A stretch of 64,000 bases of DNA. Origin: Rathayibacter sp. VKM Ac-2804 (lineage in GTDB: Bacteria; Actinomycetota; Actinomycetes; Actinomycetales; Microbacteriaceae). Below, in pieces: positions 51,991 through 59,386 of this stretch. The number at the start of each line of letters is the position of its first letter. Positions within the stretch are counted from its first letter, which is position 1. A model generated the notes under the pieces. It was not told where the DNA came from. It worked only from the letters and a program-made list of their open reading frames with translations, and searched no databases. The DNA is taken from assembly GCF_009866655.1 (NCBI RefSeq), contig NZ_CP047420.1:2666001-2730000 (forward strand), written 5' to 3'. Both the position numbers and the translations under genes were made by a program.

Positions 51991-52020
51991 GCCGGCTCCG
52001 CGGGCTACTCGATCAGCATG
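51991..52020. repeat. Single arm of the CTCGATCAGCA repeat family
   Basis: The sequence from GCCGGCTCCGCGGGCTAC to CTCGATCAGCATG matches the right arms at 46.7 kb. As at 18.56 kb, it lies just left of 117-bp elements. Confidence 0.65.
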
Positions 52021-52058
52021 ATGCGCCAGCCAGCCAGAGGGCGATGGCCGAAGACCGA

Positions 52059-52175
52059 GCCGTATCCGGGAAAGCGCGTCCCAGCGCTTTCCCGTCGGCG
52101 GACGCACGACGCTCTGCGGAACGCGGCCACCTCTGAGAGCCGACCGCGCCGAGCCGGGCAGGGACCGGCTCGGAA
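52059..52175 (-). repeat. 117-bp two-hairpin element, copy 1
   Basis: Hairpin 1: 52068-52077 with 52084-52093, stem GGGAAAGCGC, loop GTCCCA. Hairpin 2: 52149-52157 with 52165-52173, stem CCGAGCCGG, loop GCAGGGA. The hairpins start 81 bases apart, as in the other copies. The conserved centre is GACGCTCTGCGGAACGCG. Confidence 0.85.
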
Positions 52176-52183
52176 TCAGCGCA

Positions 52184-52300
52184 GCCGTATCCGGCGAAGC
52201 GCGTTACAGCGCTTCGCCGTCGGCGGACGCACGACGCTCTGCGGAACGCGCCCACCTCAGGAGGCCGACCGCGCCGAGCCGGGCAGGGACCGGCTCGGAA
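52184..52300 (-). repeat. 117-bp two-hairpin element, copy 2 (after def)
   Basis: Hairpin 1: 52193-52202 with 52209-52218, stem GGCGAAGCGC, loop GTTACA. Hairpin 2: 52274-52282 with 52290-52298, stem CCGAGCCGG. It ends six bases beyond the def stop codon, the same distance as copy 3 from dnaE. Confidence 0.85.
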
Positions 52301-52306
52301 ACGAAC

Positions 52307-52798
52307 TCAGAACCAGGAGCTCTCGCGGACTTCCTTCATGGCGGCCCGCCGGTCGTCCTTGGAGAGGCGGTCGAGGTAGAGGCGGCCGTCGAGGTGGTCG
52401 CATTCGTGCTGGAGGGCCTGGGCCATCAGGCCGTCGCCCTCGAGGACGACCTCGTTGCCGTCGAGGTCGGTGCCGCGGACCTTGGCGTGCGGGTAGCGGA
52501 TCGCGGGGTACCAGAGGTTCGGCACGGAGAGGCAGCCCTCGTCGACGGGCTCGGGCTCGCCGCTGAGCTCGACGATCTCGGGGTTGAGGATGTAGCCGAC
52601 GACCCCGTCGACGTTGTAGCTGAACGCGCGGAGGTTGACACCGATCTGCGGTGCGGCGACGCCGGCGCGGCCGGGGGTGCGCACGCTGTCGACGAGGTCC
52701 TCGACCAGTCCGCGGATCCCGTCGTCGACGGTCTCGATCGGGGCGGACACCGTCTTCAGGACGGGATCGCCGAAGATGCGGATCTGGCGTTCGGTCAT
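52307..52798 (-). CDS. def: Peptide deformylase Def
   Basis: Protein of 163 residues. Motif 1 is GVAAPQIG (46-53; the usual form is GLAAPQIG), motif 2 EGCLSVP (87-93, metal ligand Cys89) and motif 3 QHECDHLDG (130-138, ligands His131 and His135, catalytic Glu132). It removes formyl groups from nascent N-termini. ATG 52798 overlaps the mycothione reductase stop by four bases. Confidence 0.95.
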   Translation of the reverse strand: MTERQIRIFGDPVLKTVSAPIETVDDGIRGLVEDLVDSVRTPGRAGVAAPQIGVNLRAFSYNVDGVVGYILNPEIVELSGEPEPVDEGCLSVPNLWYPAIRYPHAKVRGTDLDGNEVVLEGDGLMAQALQHECDHLDGRLYLDRLSKDDRRAAMKEVRESSWF

Positions 52799-54243
52799 GC
52801 GGTGCGCTCCCTCAGTGCCTCCTCGGCGGAGAGGAGGGCGTTCTCGACGACTTCGCTCGCCGCGGGGTGCGGCCAGTACTGGCTGCGGGCGAGTCCGCGG
52901 ATCCCGACCCCCGCACTGGCGGCCTGGACGAGCGGCTGAATGAGGATACTCGCCTGCGGGCCCATCAGGTGCGCGCCGAGCAGCTCGCCGTCGAGTCCGA
53001 CGACGAGGGTGCAGACGCTGGAGTCGTCCTCCATGGCCCAGCCGTAGGCGGTGGAGCCGAACTTCTGGGTGACGGCGACGACGTCGATGCCGCGCTCCCC
53101 CGCCTCCCGCTCGGTGAGGCCGAAGTGCGCGATCTGCGGGTGCGCGAAGATCGCGCCGGGCACGGGCGCGAGGGTGTTCGAGAGCATCTCCTGCGGGTGC
53201 AGCAGGTTGTGCGCGACGAGCCGCGCCTCGTGGTTGGCGACGTGCTTGAGCTGCCACTCGGAGGAGACGTCGCCGAGCGCGAAGAGCCCGGGGACGACGC
53301 GGCCGCCGGAGAGGACGCGCTGCTCGTCGTCGACGACGACGCGGCCGTCGGGGTGCAGGTCGATGCCGACGGAGGCCGCGGCGATGGTGTCGCTGTTCGG
53401 GTCGCGCCCGGTGGCGACGAGGATCGTGTCGGTCTCGACGCGGGAGCCGTCGTCGAACGTGGTGACGAGCCCGCCTGGAGTGGCCTCGACGCTCTCGGCG
53501 GAGACGCCGGTGCGGACGTCCCAGCGCTCGCGCGCCAGCGCCGTGAAGCCGCGGGCGATGCCCTCGTCGAGCGAGCGGAGCAGCCGGTCGCCGCGGACCG
53601 CGACGGTGACCGCGGTGCCGAAGGCCGAGAAGATGTGCGCGAACTCGACCGCCACCGCGCCGCCGCCGAGGACGAGCATCCGCGCGGGGAGCTCGTCGAT
53701 CCGCATGATCGAGTCGGAGTCGTGGATCCGCGGGTCGGGCTCGTAGGCCGCGAGGAGGGGGCGCGGACGCGAGCCCGCGGCGACCACGACCTGCGGGGCG
53801 CTGATCCGCAGACCGCTCGCGCTCACCAGCACGTGCGGCCGGACGCCGTCGCCGAGCGACTCGAAGCCGAAGCTCTCGCGCAGCACGGTGACGTTCTCGG
53901 AGCGGTTCGCCCGGTAGTCCAGCCCGCCGGCGCTGATCGCGTCGGTCCGTCCGAAGACGCGGTCGCGCACCTCGGCCCACTCGGGCCGGGCCACCCGGCC
54001 GTGCACGCCGACCCGGTCGCCCTGGTCGACGTCGGTCACGATGTCGGCGACGTGCACGAACATCTTCGTGGGGATGCAGCCGGCGTTGAGGCAGGTGCCG
54101 CCGAACCACTCGCCGTCGTCGAGGATCGCGACGCGGGAGCCGGCCCACTCGGGGCCGACGATCGAGTTGCCGGATCCGGCGCCGAGCACGATCAGGTCGA
54201 AGGCGAGGTCGTCGGCGATGCCGTCCACGACCGCCTCAGGCAC
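52795..54243 (-). CDS. mtr: Mycothione reductase Mtr
   Basis: Protein of 482 residues of the pyridine nucleotide-disulfide reductase family. [14 protein letters not shown] (15-28) is the form typical of mycothione reductase; the redox disulfide is Cys51/Cys56 in [13 protein letters not shown]; a second dinucleotide fold begins [12 protein letters not shown]. The C-terminal [15 protein letters not shown] carries the catalytic His. It uses NADPH to reduce oxidised mycothiol. Dihydrolipoyl dehydrogenase is the main alternative but lacks the GSGNS signature. Overlaps the next gene upstream by 8 bases. Confidence 0.88.
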   Translation of the reverse strand: MPEAVVDGIADDLAFDLIVLGAGSGNSIVGPEWAGSRVAILDDGEWFGGTCLNAGCIPTKMFVHVADIVTDVDQGDRVGVHGRVARPEWAEVRDRVFGRTDAISAGGLDYRANRSENVTVLRESFGFESLGDGVRPHVLVSASGLRISAPQVVVAAGSRPRPLLAAYEPDPRIHDSDSIMRIDELPARMLVLGGGAVAVEFAHIFSAFGTAVTVAVRGDRLLRSLDEGIARGFTALARERWDVRTGVSAESVEATPGGLVTTFDDGSRVETDTILVATGRDPNSDTIAAASVGIDLHPDGRVVVDDEQRVLSGGRVVPGLFALGDVSSEWQLKHVANHEARLVAHNLLHPQEMLSNTLAPVPGAIFAHPQIAHFGLTEREAGERGIDVVAVTQKFGSTAYGWAMEDDSSVCTLVVGLDGELLGAHLMGPQASILIQPLVQAASAGVGIRGLARSQYWPHPAASEVVENALLSAEEALRERTA

Positions 54244-55648
54244 GACGGACCGGGATGCCCTCGACGACGAGCGCGGCCAGCACGCGCGCCGCCTCCTGGG
54301 TCGCGGGGCGCAGCTGCTCCCACTTCACGACCGAGCCGGCGGCGAGCACCGGGTCGTACGGGATGCGGACGATGTCGCGCACCCGCGAGCGGAAGTGCGA
54401 CTCGATCTCCTCGAGCTTCACCAGGCTGGTGCCCTGCGTCGCGGTGTTCAGCGCGACCACGGCGTTCCGGACGAGATCGCCGTAGCCGTTCGCGTCGAGC
54501 CAGGTGAGGGTCTCGGAGGCGAGGCGCGCCTCGTCGACGCTGCCGCCGGAGACGATCACCACGCTGTCCGCGCGCTGCAGCGTGGCGCGCATCACCGAGT
54601 GCACGATGCCGGTGCCGCAGTCGGTGAGCATGATCGAGTAGAAGCGCTCGACGAGGTCGGCGACGACGTTGTAGTCGTCCTCGTCGAAGGCCTCGGAGAG
54701 CTGCGGGTCGGTGTCGGAGGCGAGCACGTCGAGCCGGGTCTCGTCGCGCGAGACCATCGTGGAGAACTCGGTGAAGCCGGTGACTCCGGCGGCGCGGTTG
54801 ACGACGTCGCGGACGGTGGAGCGGGTCTGCTTGGGGACGCGCTCGGCGAGAGTGCCGCGGTCGGGGTTGGCGTCGACCGCGATGATGCGGTCCTCGCGCG
54901 AGTCGGCGAGGGCCATGCCCAGGAGGGTGGTCACGGTCGTCTTGCCGACGCCGCCCTTGCGGGTCATCACCGGGACGAAGCGGGTGCCGCCCTCGAACTG
55001 GCGGCCGATCCGCTCGTCCATCGCCTTCCAGGCCTGGACCTTCGCGGAGTCGCCGAGGTTGACGGTGTGGAAGGTGAGGCTGTAGACGAAGCGGTTCCAG
55101 CCGCCGGTCGGCGCCGGCCGGGTCTTGCGGTTGACCTCGAGCAGGCGGTCCGGCGTGAGCATCGAGGCGGACTCGGGCGCCGACGACGTGCCGGCGGTGC
55201 CGGACTCGGCGCGGAGGCGGTCGCGGCGGGTTACCCCGGGACTCGACTCGGCGGCGGTGGCGACGGCGTCGGGCTCGCGCTCGGGCTCGGCGGCGGGCTC
55301 GGCCGGGCGCTGCTCGCCGCGGCCACGCGGTCGCTCGCCGGAGTCCTCGGGCAGCACGGACACCTCGTCGCGCGCGGCGATGCCGGCCGAGACGGGACGG
55401 ACGGCGCCGGGGGCGTCGGGGATCCCGAGACGGCCGACGTCGACCGTGGGGTCCTCGACGGGCGCCGGGGCGCTCGACCGGCGCCGCGCGGGCGCCGGAG
55501 ACTCGAGCCGGATGCCGTCCGGGATGCGGGTGGGAGCGGTGTCGCTCGCGCGCGGGGCGTACTGCTCGGAGTCCCGCGCCGCGTCGAGCGCCGTCCGAGG
55601 AGTCGGGCCGGTATCGAGATCGGGCTGGTCGTCGTTGCGCTCATCCAT
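54236..55648 (-). CDS. MinD/ParA-like ATPase with long disordered N-terminus
   Basis: Protein of 470 residues. Residues 1-165 are low complexity, rich in Pro, Glu, Arg and Ala. The ATPase domain starts about 180 with Walker A RKGGVGKTTVT (230-240) and AVDANPDRGTL as the second motif. The layout resembles EspI-like and other actinobacterial MinD-type proteins; the partner is unknown, and no ESX genes are nearby. The last 8 bases overlap mtr. Divergent from a separate parA with a 157-base gap. Confidence 0.8.
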   Translation of the reverse strand: MDERNDDQPDLDTGPTPRTALDAARDSEQYAPRASDTAPTRIPDGIRLESPAPARRRSSAPAPVEDPTVDVGRLGIPDAPGAVRPVSAGIAARDEVSVLPEDSGERPRGRGEQRPAEPAAEPEREPDAVATAAESSPGVTRRDRLRAESGTAGTSSAPESASMLTPDRLLEVNRKTRPAPTGGWNRFVYSLTFHTVNLGDSAKVQAWKAMDERIGRQFEGGTRFVPVMTRKGGVGKTTVTTLLGMALADSREDRIIAVDANPDRGTLAERVPKQTRSTVRDVVNRAAGVTGFTEFSTMVSRDETRLDVLASDTDPQLSEAFDEDDYNVVADLVERFYSIMLTDCGTGIVHSVMRATLQRADSVVIVSGGSVDEARLASETLTWLDANGYGDLVRNAVVALNTATQGTSLVKLEEIESHFRSRVRDIVRIPYDPVLAAGSVVKWEQLRPATQEAARVLAALVVEGIPVRRA

Positions 55649-55805
55649 GCGAACGAGCCTCCTTCCGCTTGCCGTCAGTGTATCGGCGGGCCCGGCGGCG
55701 CGCCCCGGGCTGCGATCCCGGCCGCGAGCCTGCTAGGCGGCGGTCGGACCCGTGTGCAGGGAACGGTTAGGTTCTCCCACCCGAGGGAAAGTAAAGTACT
55801 CAGCC

Positions 55806-56621
55806 ATGCATGTACTCAGCGTGAGCTCCCTCAAGGGCGGCGTCGGCAAGACCACCGTGACGCTCGGCCTTGCATCCGCGGCGTTCTCGAAGGGCCTGCG
55901 AACGCTGGTCGTCGACCTCGATCCGCAGTCCGACGTCTCGACCGGGATGGACATCAACGTCGCCGGTCACCTCAACATCGCGGACGTCCTCACGTCGCCC
56001 AAGGAGAAGATCGTCCGCTCGGCGATCGCGCCCTCCGGCTGGACGAAGGAGCGCCAGGGCACGATCGACGTCCTGATCGGCAGCCCCTCCGCGATCAACT
56101 TCGACGGCCCGCACCCCAGCATCCGCGACATCTGGAAGCTCGAGGAGGCGCTCGCGAGCGTCGAGGCCGACTACGACCTCGTGCTGATCGACTGCGCGCC
56201 CTCGCTCAACGCGCTCACCCGCACCGCCTGGGCCGCGAGCGACCGCGTCGCCGTCGTCACCGAGCCCGGTCTGTTCTCCGTGGCGGCCGCCGACCGCGCG
56301 CTGCGGGCGATCGAGGAGATCCGCCGCGGCCTGAGCCCGCGGCTGCAGCCGCTCGGCATCATCGTGAACCGCGCCCGCGTGCAGTCACTCGAGCACCAGT
56401 TCCGGATCAAGGAGCTGCGCGACATGTTCGGCCCGCTGGTCCTCAGCCCGCAGCTGCCCGAGCGCACGTCGCTCCAGCAGGCGCAGGGTGCCGCGAAGCC
56501 GGTGCACGTCTGGCCCGGCGAGAGCGCGCAGGAGATGGCGCACAACTTCGACCTGCTGCTCGACCGCGTCATCCGCACGGGGCGCATCGGCGAGCAGGCG
56601 GTGCCGGCGGCGACGAGCTAG
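55806..56621 (+). CDS. ParA-family ATPase without adjacent ParB
   Basis: Protein of 271 residues with deviant Walker A LKGGVGKTTVT (9-19), Walker A' DLDPQSDVSTG and Walker B VLIDCAPSLN. No parB or parS-like palindromes follow, so it is an orphan ParA, perhaps for division-site or cargo positioning rather than the main chromosome segregation pair. ATG 55806 begins the conserved strand; TAAAGT at 55792-55797 may be the -10, giving a very short leader. Convergent with mcdR. Confidence 0.85.
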   Translation: MHVLSVSSLKGGVGKTTVTLGLASAAFSKGLRTLVVDLDPQSDVSTGMDINVAGHLNIADVLTSPKEKIVRSAIAPSGWTKERQGTIDVLIGSPSAINFDGPHPSIRDIWKLEEALASVEADYDLVLIDCAPSLNALTRTAWAASDRVAVVTEPGLFSVAAADRALRAIEEIRRGLSPRLQPLGIIVNRARVQSLEHQFRIKELRDMFGPLVLSPQLPERTSLQQAQGAAKPVHVWPGESAQEMAHNFDLLLDRVIRTGRIGEQAVPAATS

Positions 56622-56636
56622 CCGGCGAGGTCCGCG

Positions 56637-56668
56637 GACGGCGTCGCAGCTCCGGCTGCGGCGCCGTC
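56637..56668 (+). terminator. Hairpin after parA
   Basis: GACGGCG-T-CGCAG (56637-56649) pairs with CTGCG-G-CGCCGTC (56656-56668) around a CTCCGG loop. It lies 15 bases beyond the parA stop and has no T-tract. Confidence 0.55.
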
Positions 56669-56745
56669 GCTGTCTGCCGGGGCGGGTCCCGCCGGCATGG
56701 CGGCGTCGGACGGCGGGTCTGCAGGCGCGGCGTGGCGGGGACGGT

Positions 56746-56860
56746 GGGTCTCGATACGCCCCTTCGGGGCTACTCGACCAGCATGAGGGGCGCCGAGCGC
56801 GTGCTGCTCGACCAGCATGGGGGGCGCCGCGCGAGGGCTACTCGACCAGCATGCTGCGCG
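56746..56860. repeat. 34-bp phased CTCGACCAGCA repeats
   Basis: After an opening TCTCGATACGCCCC arm, CTCGACCAGCATG recurs at 56773, 56807 and 56841, 34 bases apart. It belongs to the same family as the repeats at 9.0, 18.6, 46.6 and 52.0 kb and again lies between convergent genes. Confidence 0.75.
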
Positions 56861-56874
56861 CGGTCGAGGGCGGG

Positions 56875-57420
56875 TCAGCCGACCTTGCGGGAGGCGCGGC
56901 GGCGGGCGAGCTCGTCGGCGGGGTCGACCGACTGGTGGTCGAGCTCGACGAGGCTGGTCTCGACCTCGCGGAGGACCTTGCCGACGGCGATGCCGAAGAC
57001 GCCCTGGCCGCGGCTGAGGAGGTCGATGACCTCGTCGTTCGAGGTGCAGAGGTAGACGCTGGCGCCGTCGCTCATCAGCGTGGTCTGCGCGAGGTCGTCG
57101 ACGCCGGACTCGCGGAGCTGGTTGACGGCGGTGCGGATCTGCTGCAGCGAGATGCCGGTGTCAAGGAGGCGCTTGACCAGCTTGAGCACGAGGATGTCGC
57201 GGAAGCCGTAGAGGCGCTGGGTGCCGGAGCCGGACGCGCCGCGCACCGTCGGCTCGACGAGCTCGGTGCGCGCCCAGTAGTCGAGCTGACGGTAGGTGAT
57301 GCCGGCGGCCCGGGCGGCGACGGCGCCGCGGTAGCCCGCGTCAGCGTCGAGATCGGGCAGACCGTCGGTGAAGAGGACGAGGTCGCGCTGGCCGCTGACG
57401 TCGCGGCTGACTTCTCTCAT
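56875..57420 (-). CDS. MerR-family regulator McdR-like (Rv1830 type)
   Basis: Protein of 181 residues. A MerR helix-turn-helix is seen in AGITYRQLDYWARTELVEPTV and YGFRDILVLKLVKRLLDTGISLQQIR, followed by a C-terminal domain (SVYLCTSNDEVIDLLSRGQGVFGIAVGKVLREVE) characteristic of the Rv1830 family. In mycobacteria this regulator, named McdR, affects cell division. ATG 57420 has GGAAGG upstream. It follows ftsR and garA on the same strand; the DUF151 gene usually between the two regulators is missing. Confidence 0.87.
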   Translation of the reverse strand: MREVSRDVSGQRDLVLFTDGLPDLDADAGYRGAVAARAAGITYRQLDYWARTELVEPTVRGASGSGTQRLYGFRDILVLKLVKRLLDTGISLQQIRTAVNQLRESGVDDLAQTTLMSDGASVYLCTSNDEVIDLLSRGQGVFGIAVGKVLREVETSLVELDHQSVDPADELARRRASRKVG

Positions 57421-57544
57421 CCCTGTGCCTTCCGGATACGAACGCCGGTCGCTCCGAACGCGCTCCCTAAGCTACCCACCCCGGGATGCCGAGTAAACGA
57501 CATCCGCTCTTCCGGGAGGGCGTGTCGCCGGGCTCGGCCCCGCA

Positions 57545-58249
57545 TCACGAGCGCGCGAGCCGTGAGAGCGCGCTGCGCACCATCGCCTCGCGGATGGTGC
57601 CGAGGTGCGCGGCGAGGCCGATCGCGTTCTCGGCGGCGCCGGCCGACCCGGAGGCCTCGCCGCGGCGGGCGCTCGAGGCGACGACGCTCTCGATGAGGGA
57701 CATCTCGCGCTCGACGGCGATGCGCAGCGGGCGGAGGTGGCGCGGCTCGATGCCCGAGCGGCCGAGGTCGACGAGCGCCTTGAGCGTCGTGACCGCCTCC
57801 TCGCCGAAGACGTCGCCGCCGCGGACGAGACCGGCGGCGATCGCCTCGCGGACGAGCGCCGGGCTCGCGCCCGACTCGCTCGCGAGGCCGTCCCGGGTCA
57901 GCCGGGTGGCCGGGGCCAGCAGGGAGGGAGCGGCACCGCCCGCACCGGCGGGGAGGGACGGCTCACGGCCGGCGTCGACGTCGTCGAGGTAGCCGCGGAT
58001 CACCTTGAGCGGCAGGTAGTGGTCGCGCTGCAGCGCGAGGATCATCCGCAGGCGCTCGACGTCTCCGGAGGAGAACTTGCGGTAGCCCGACTCGGTGCGG
58101 GCGGGTGACACGAGACCCTGCTCCTCGAGGAACCGGAGCTTCGACGGGGTGACGTCGGGGAACTCGGTGGTGAGGTGCGAGAGGACCTGGCCGATGCTCA
58201 GCAGAGCGGCCGAGCCGGACGGGAGTGCGCGGGCGGTCGAACGGCCCAC
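57545..58249 (-). CDS. ftsR: MerR-family regulator FtsR-like (Rv1828 type)
   Basis: Protein of 234 residues. N-terminal winged helix SIGQVLSHLTTEFPDVTPSKLRFLEEQGLVSPARTESGYRKF matches the Rv1828/FtsR family, with the typical follow-on RDHYLPLKVIRGYLDD. The C-terminal half is Ala/Gly-rich and then helical. In Corynebacterium glutamicum FtsR activates ftsZ; an inverted repeat is present upstream of ftsZ here. GTG 58249 starts two bases after the garA stop codon. Confidence 0.87.
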   Translation of the reverse strand: MGRSTARALPSGSAALLSIGQVLSHLTTEFPDVTPSKLRFLEEQGLVSPARTESGYRKFSSGDVERLRMILALQRDHYLPLKVIRGYLDDVDAGREPSLPAGAGGAAPSLLAPATRLTRDGLASESGASPALVREAIAAGLVRGGDVFGEEAVTTLKALVDLGRSGIEPRHLRPLRIAVEREMSLIESVVASSARRGEASGSAGAAENAIGLAAHLGTIREAMVRSALSRLARS

Positions 58250-58251
58250 GG

Positions 58252-58737
58252 CTACGCGTCCGGAGCGGCGACGAGGTCGGCGCGGGACGCGTAGAAGGTG
58301 AGGCGGAACTTGCCGACCTGCACCTCGGAGCCGTCGGTGAGGATCGCGGACTCGATCCGGACACCGTCGAAGTAGGTGCCGTTCAGCGAGCCCAGGTCGC
58401 GGACCTCGAACGAGGTGCCGCGGCGGACGAACTCGGCGTGACGGCGCGAGACCGTGACGTCGTCGAGGAAGATGCCCGCATCGGGGTGACGACCGACCGT
58501 CGTCGAGTCGGTGTCGAGCAGGAACCGGGCCCCGGTGTTGGGCCCCCGCCGCACGACGAGCAGCGCCGAGCCGGAGGGCAGGGCGCCGACGGCCTCGGCC
58601 TCCTCGCGGGACGCCCGGTTGTCGAGCGCCGCCAGCTGGGCGCCGATGTCGTCGGTGAACGTGAGGGTCGTCTCCGTCGACGGCTCGACGGGAACGGACG
58701 GATCTGCGGATGACGCTCCGCGCACGGACTCGACCAA
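58252..58737 (-). CDS. garA: FHA-domain metabolic regulator GarA/OdhI
   Basis: Protein of 161 residues from TTG 58737, which has GAGGAGG six bases upstream. An N-terminal ETT motif at 22-24 is the site phosphorylated by PknB/PknG in GarA, and the FHA domain (VGRHPDAGIFLDDVTVSRRHAEF, LNGTYFDG) occupies about 70-150. When unphosphorylated, GarA inhibits 2-oxoglutarate dehydrogenase and controls glutamate metabolism. The order garA-ftsR-mcdR is the actinobacterial one. The ETT residue following is Leu rather than the usual Ser. Confidence 0.9.
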   Translation of the reverse strand: MVESVRGASSADPSVPVEPSTETTLTFTDDIGAQLAALDNRASREEAEAVGALPSGSALLVVRRGPNTGARFLLDTDSTTVGRHPDAGIFLDDVTVSRRHAEFVRRGTSFEVRDLGSLNGTYFDGVRIESAILTDGSEVQVGKFRLTFYASRADLVAAPDA

Positions 58738-58751
58738 GACGTACCTCCTCG

Positions 58752-59372
58752 CTATCCCCTCAGCGTATCGGAATCGGAGGGCCCGCCGGTCGCCGGGAAC
58801 GCTCCGTCGACCCCCCGGACGAGGTCCCGGGTCTGCACGGCGTAGACGATCCCGGCCCACCAGTAGAGGAACGCCCCCCAGAGCGCGAAGGCCCAGGCGA
58901 TCGGGAGCGACGCCGGCGCGAGCGCGGGGAACGCCTGGCCGAGCATGATCAGCGGCAGCGCGTAGAACAGGCAGAACGTGGCGAACTTGCCCAGGTGGTG
59001 CACCGGCAGCGGTCCGTAGCCGTGGTTCGCGAGGATCACGGCCAGCACCACGAGCATCAGATCGCGCGCCACCAGCACCGCCACGAGCCACCAGGGCACC
59101 AGCTCGCGGACGGCCAGGCCGATCACCGTCGCGAAGATGTAGAGGCGGTCGGCGGCCGGATCGAGGACAGCGCCCAGGCGCGTGATCTGGTCGAAGCGGC
59201 GCGCGATCCAGCCGTCGAGGTAGTCGGTGAGGCTGGAGAGCACGAGGGTCAGCAGGGCGAGCGCGTCCTCCCCCTCGACGATCAGCAGCAGGAAGACCGG
59301 CACCAGGGCGAGCCGCACCATGCTGAGGATGTTCGGGACCGTCCAGATGCGGTCCTCGGCCGCGCGCGTCAT
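58752..59372 (-). CDS. CDP-alcohol phosphatidyltransferase (PgsA-like)
   Basis: Protein of 206 residues with about five membrane helices. The family signature D-x2-DG-x2-AR-x8-G-x3-D-x3-D is complete in TDYLDGWIARRFDQITRLG followed by AVLDPAADR. Head-group acceptor (glycerol phosphate, inositol phosphate or another) is not decided by the motif; by position it matches M. tuberculosis PgsA2. ATG 59372 is 14 bases downstream of zwf, and garA follows 14 bases later. Confidence 0.87.
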   Translation of the reverse strand: MTRAAEDRIWTVPNILSMVRLALVPVFLLLIVEGEDALALLTLVLSSLTDYLDGWIARRFDQITRLGAVLDPAADRLYIFATVIGLAVRELVPWWLVAVLVARDLMLVVLAVILANHGYGPLPVHHLGKFATFCLFYALPLIMLGQAFPALAPASLPIAWAFALWGAFLYWWAGIVYAVQTRDLVRGVDGAFPATGGPSDSDTLRG

Positions 59373-59386
59373 GCCGGGAGCCCTCC

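Larger units (their letters stand above)
51978..52306. other. Gene-free gap between convergent fadD-like gene and def
   Basis: Contains one CTCGATCAGCA arm (51991-52020) and two tandem 117-bp two-hairpin elements (52059-52175, 52184-52300). No plausible gene: the 80-residue minus-strand frame here translates the repeats, and the two copies are read in different frames because they are offset by 125 bases. Confidence 0.75.

Noticed and set aside
52013-52255. 80-residue minus-strand protein sharing an RASCVRxRRSA motif with an 81-residue frame at 18489-18734
   Set aside because: Both are translations of the 117-bp element. Tandem copies are offset by 125 bases, so the frame is not kept, while hairpin pairing is.
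52059-52300. Integron attC sites
   Set aside because: Size and paired hairpins are reminiscent, but the RYYYAAC/GTTRRRY core sites are missing, and there is no integrase or gene cassette.
56773-56853. parS or plasmid centromere beside parA
   Set aside because: The same motif occurs at several loci without par genes, and no 16-bp parS-like palindrome is present. Kept only as a repeat.
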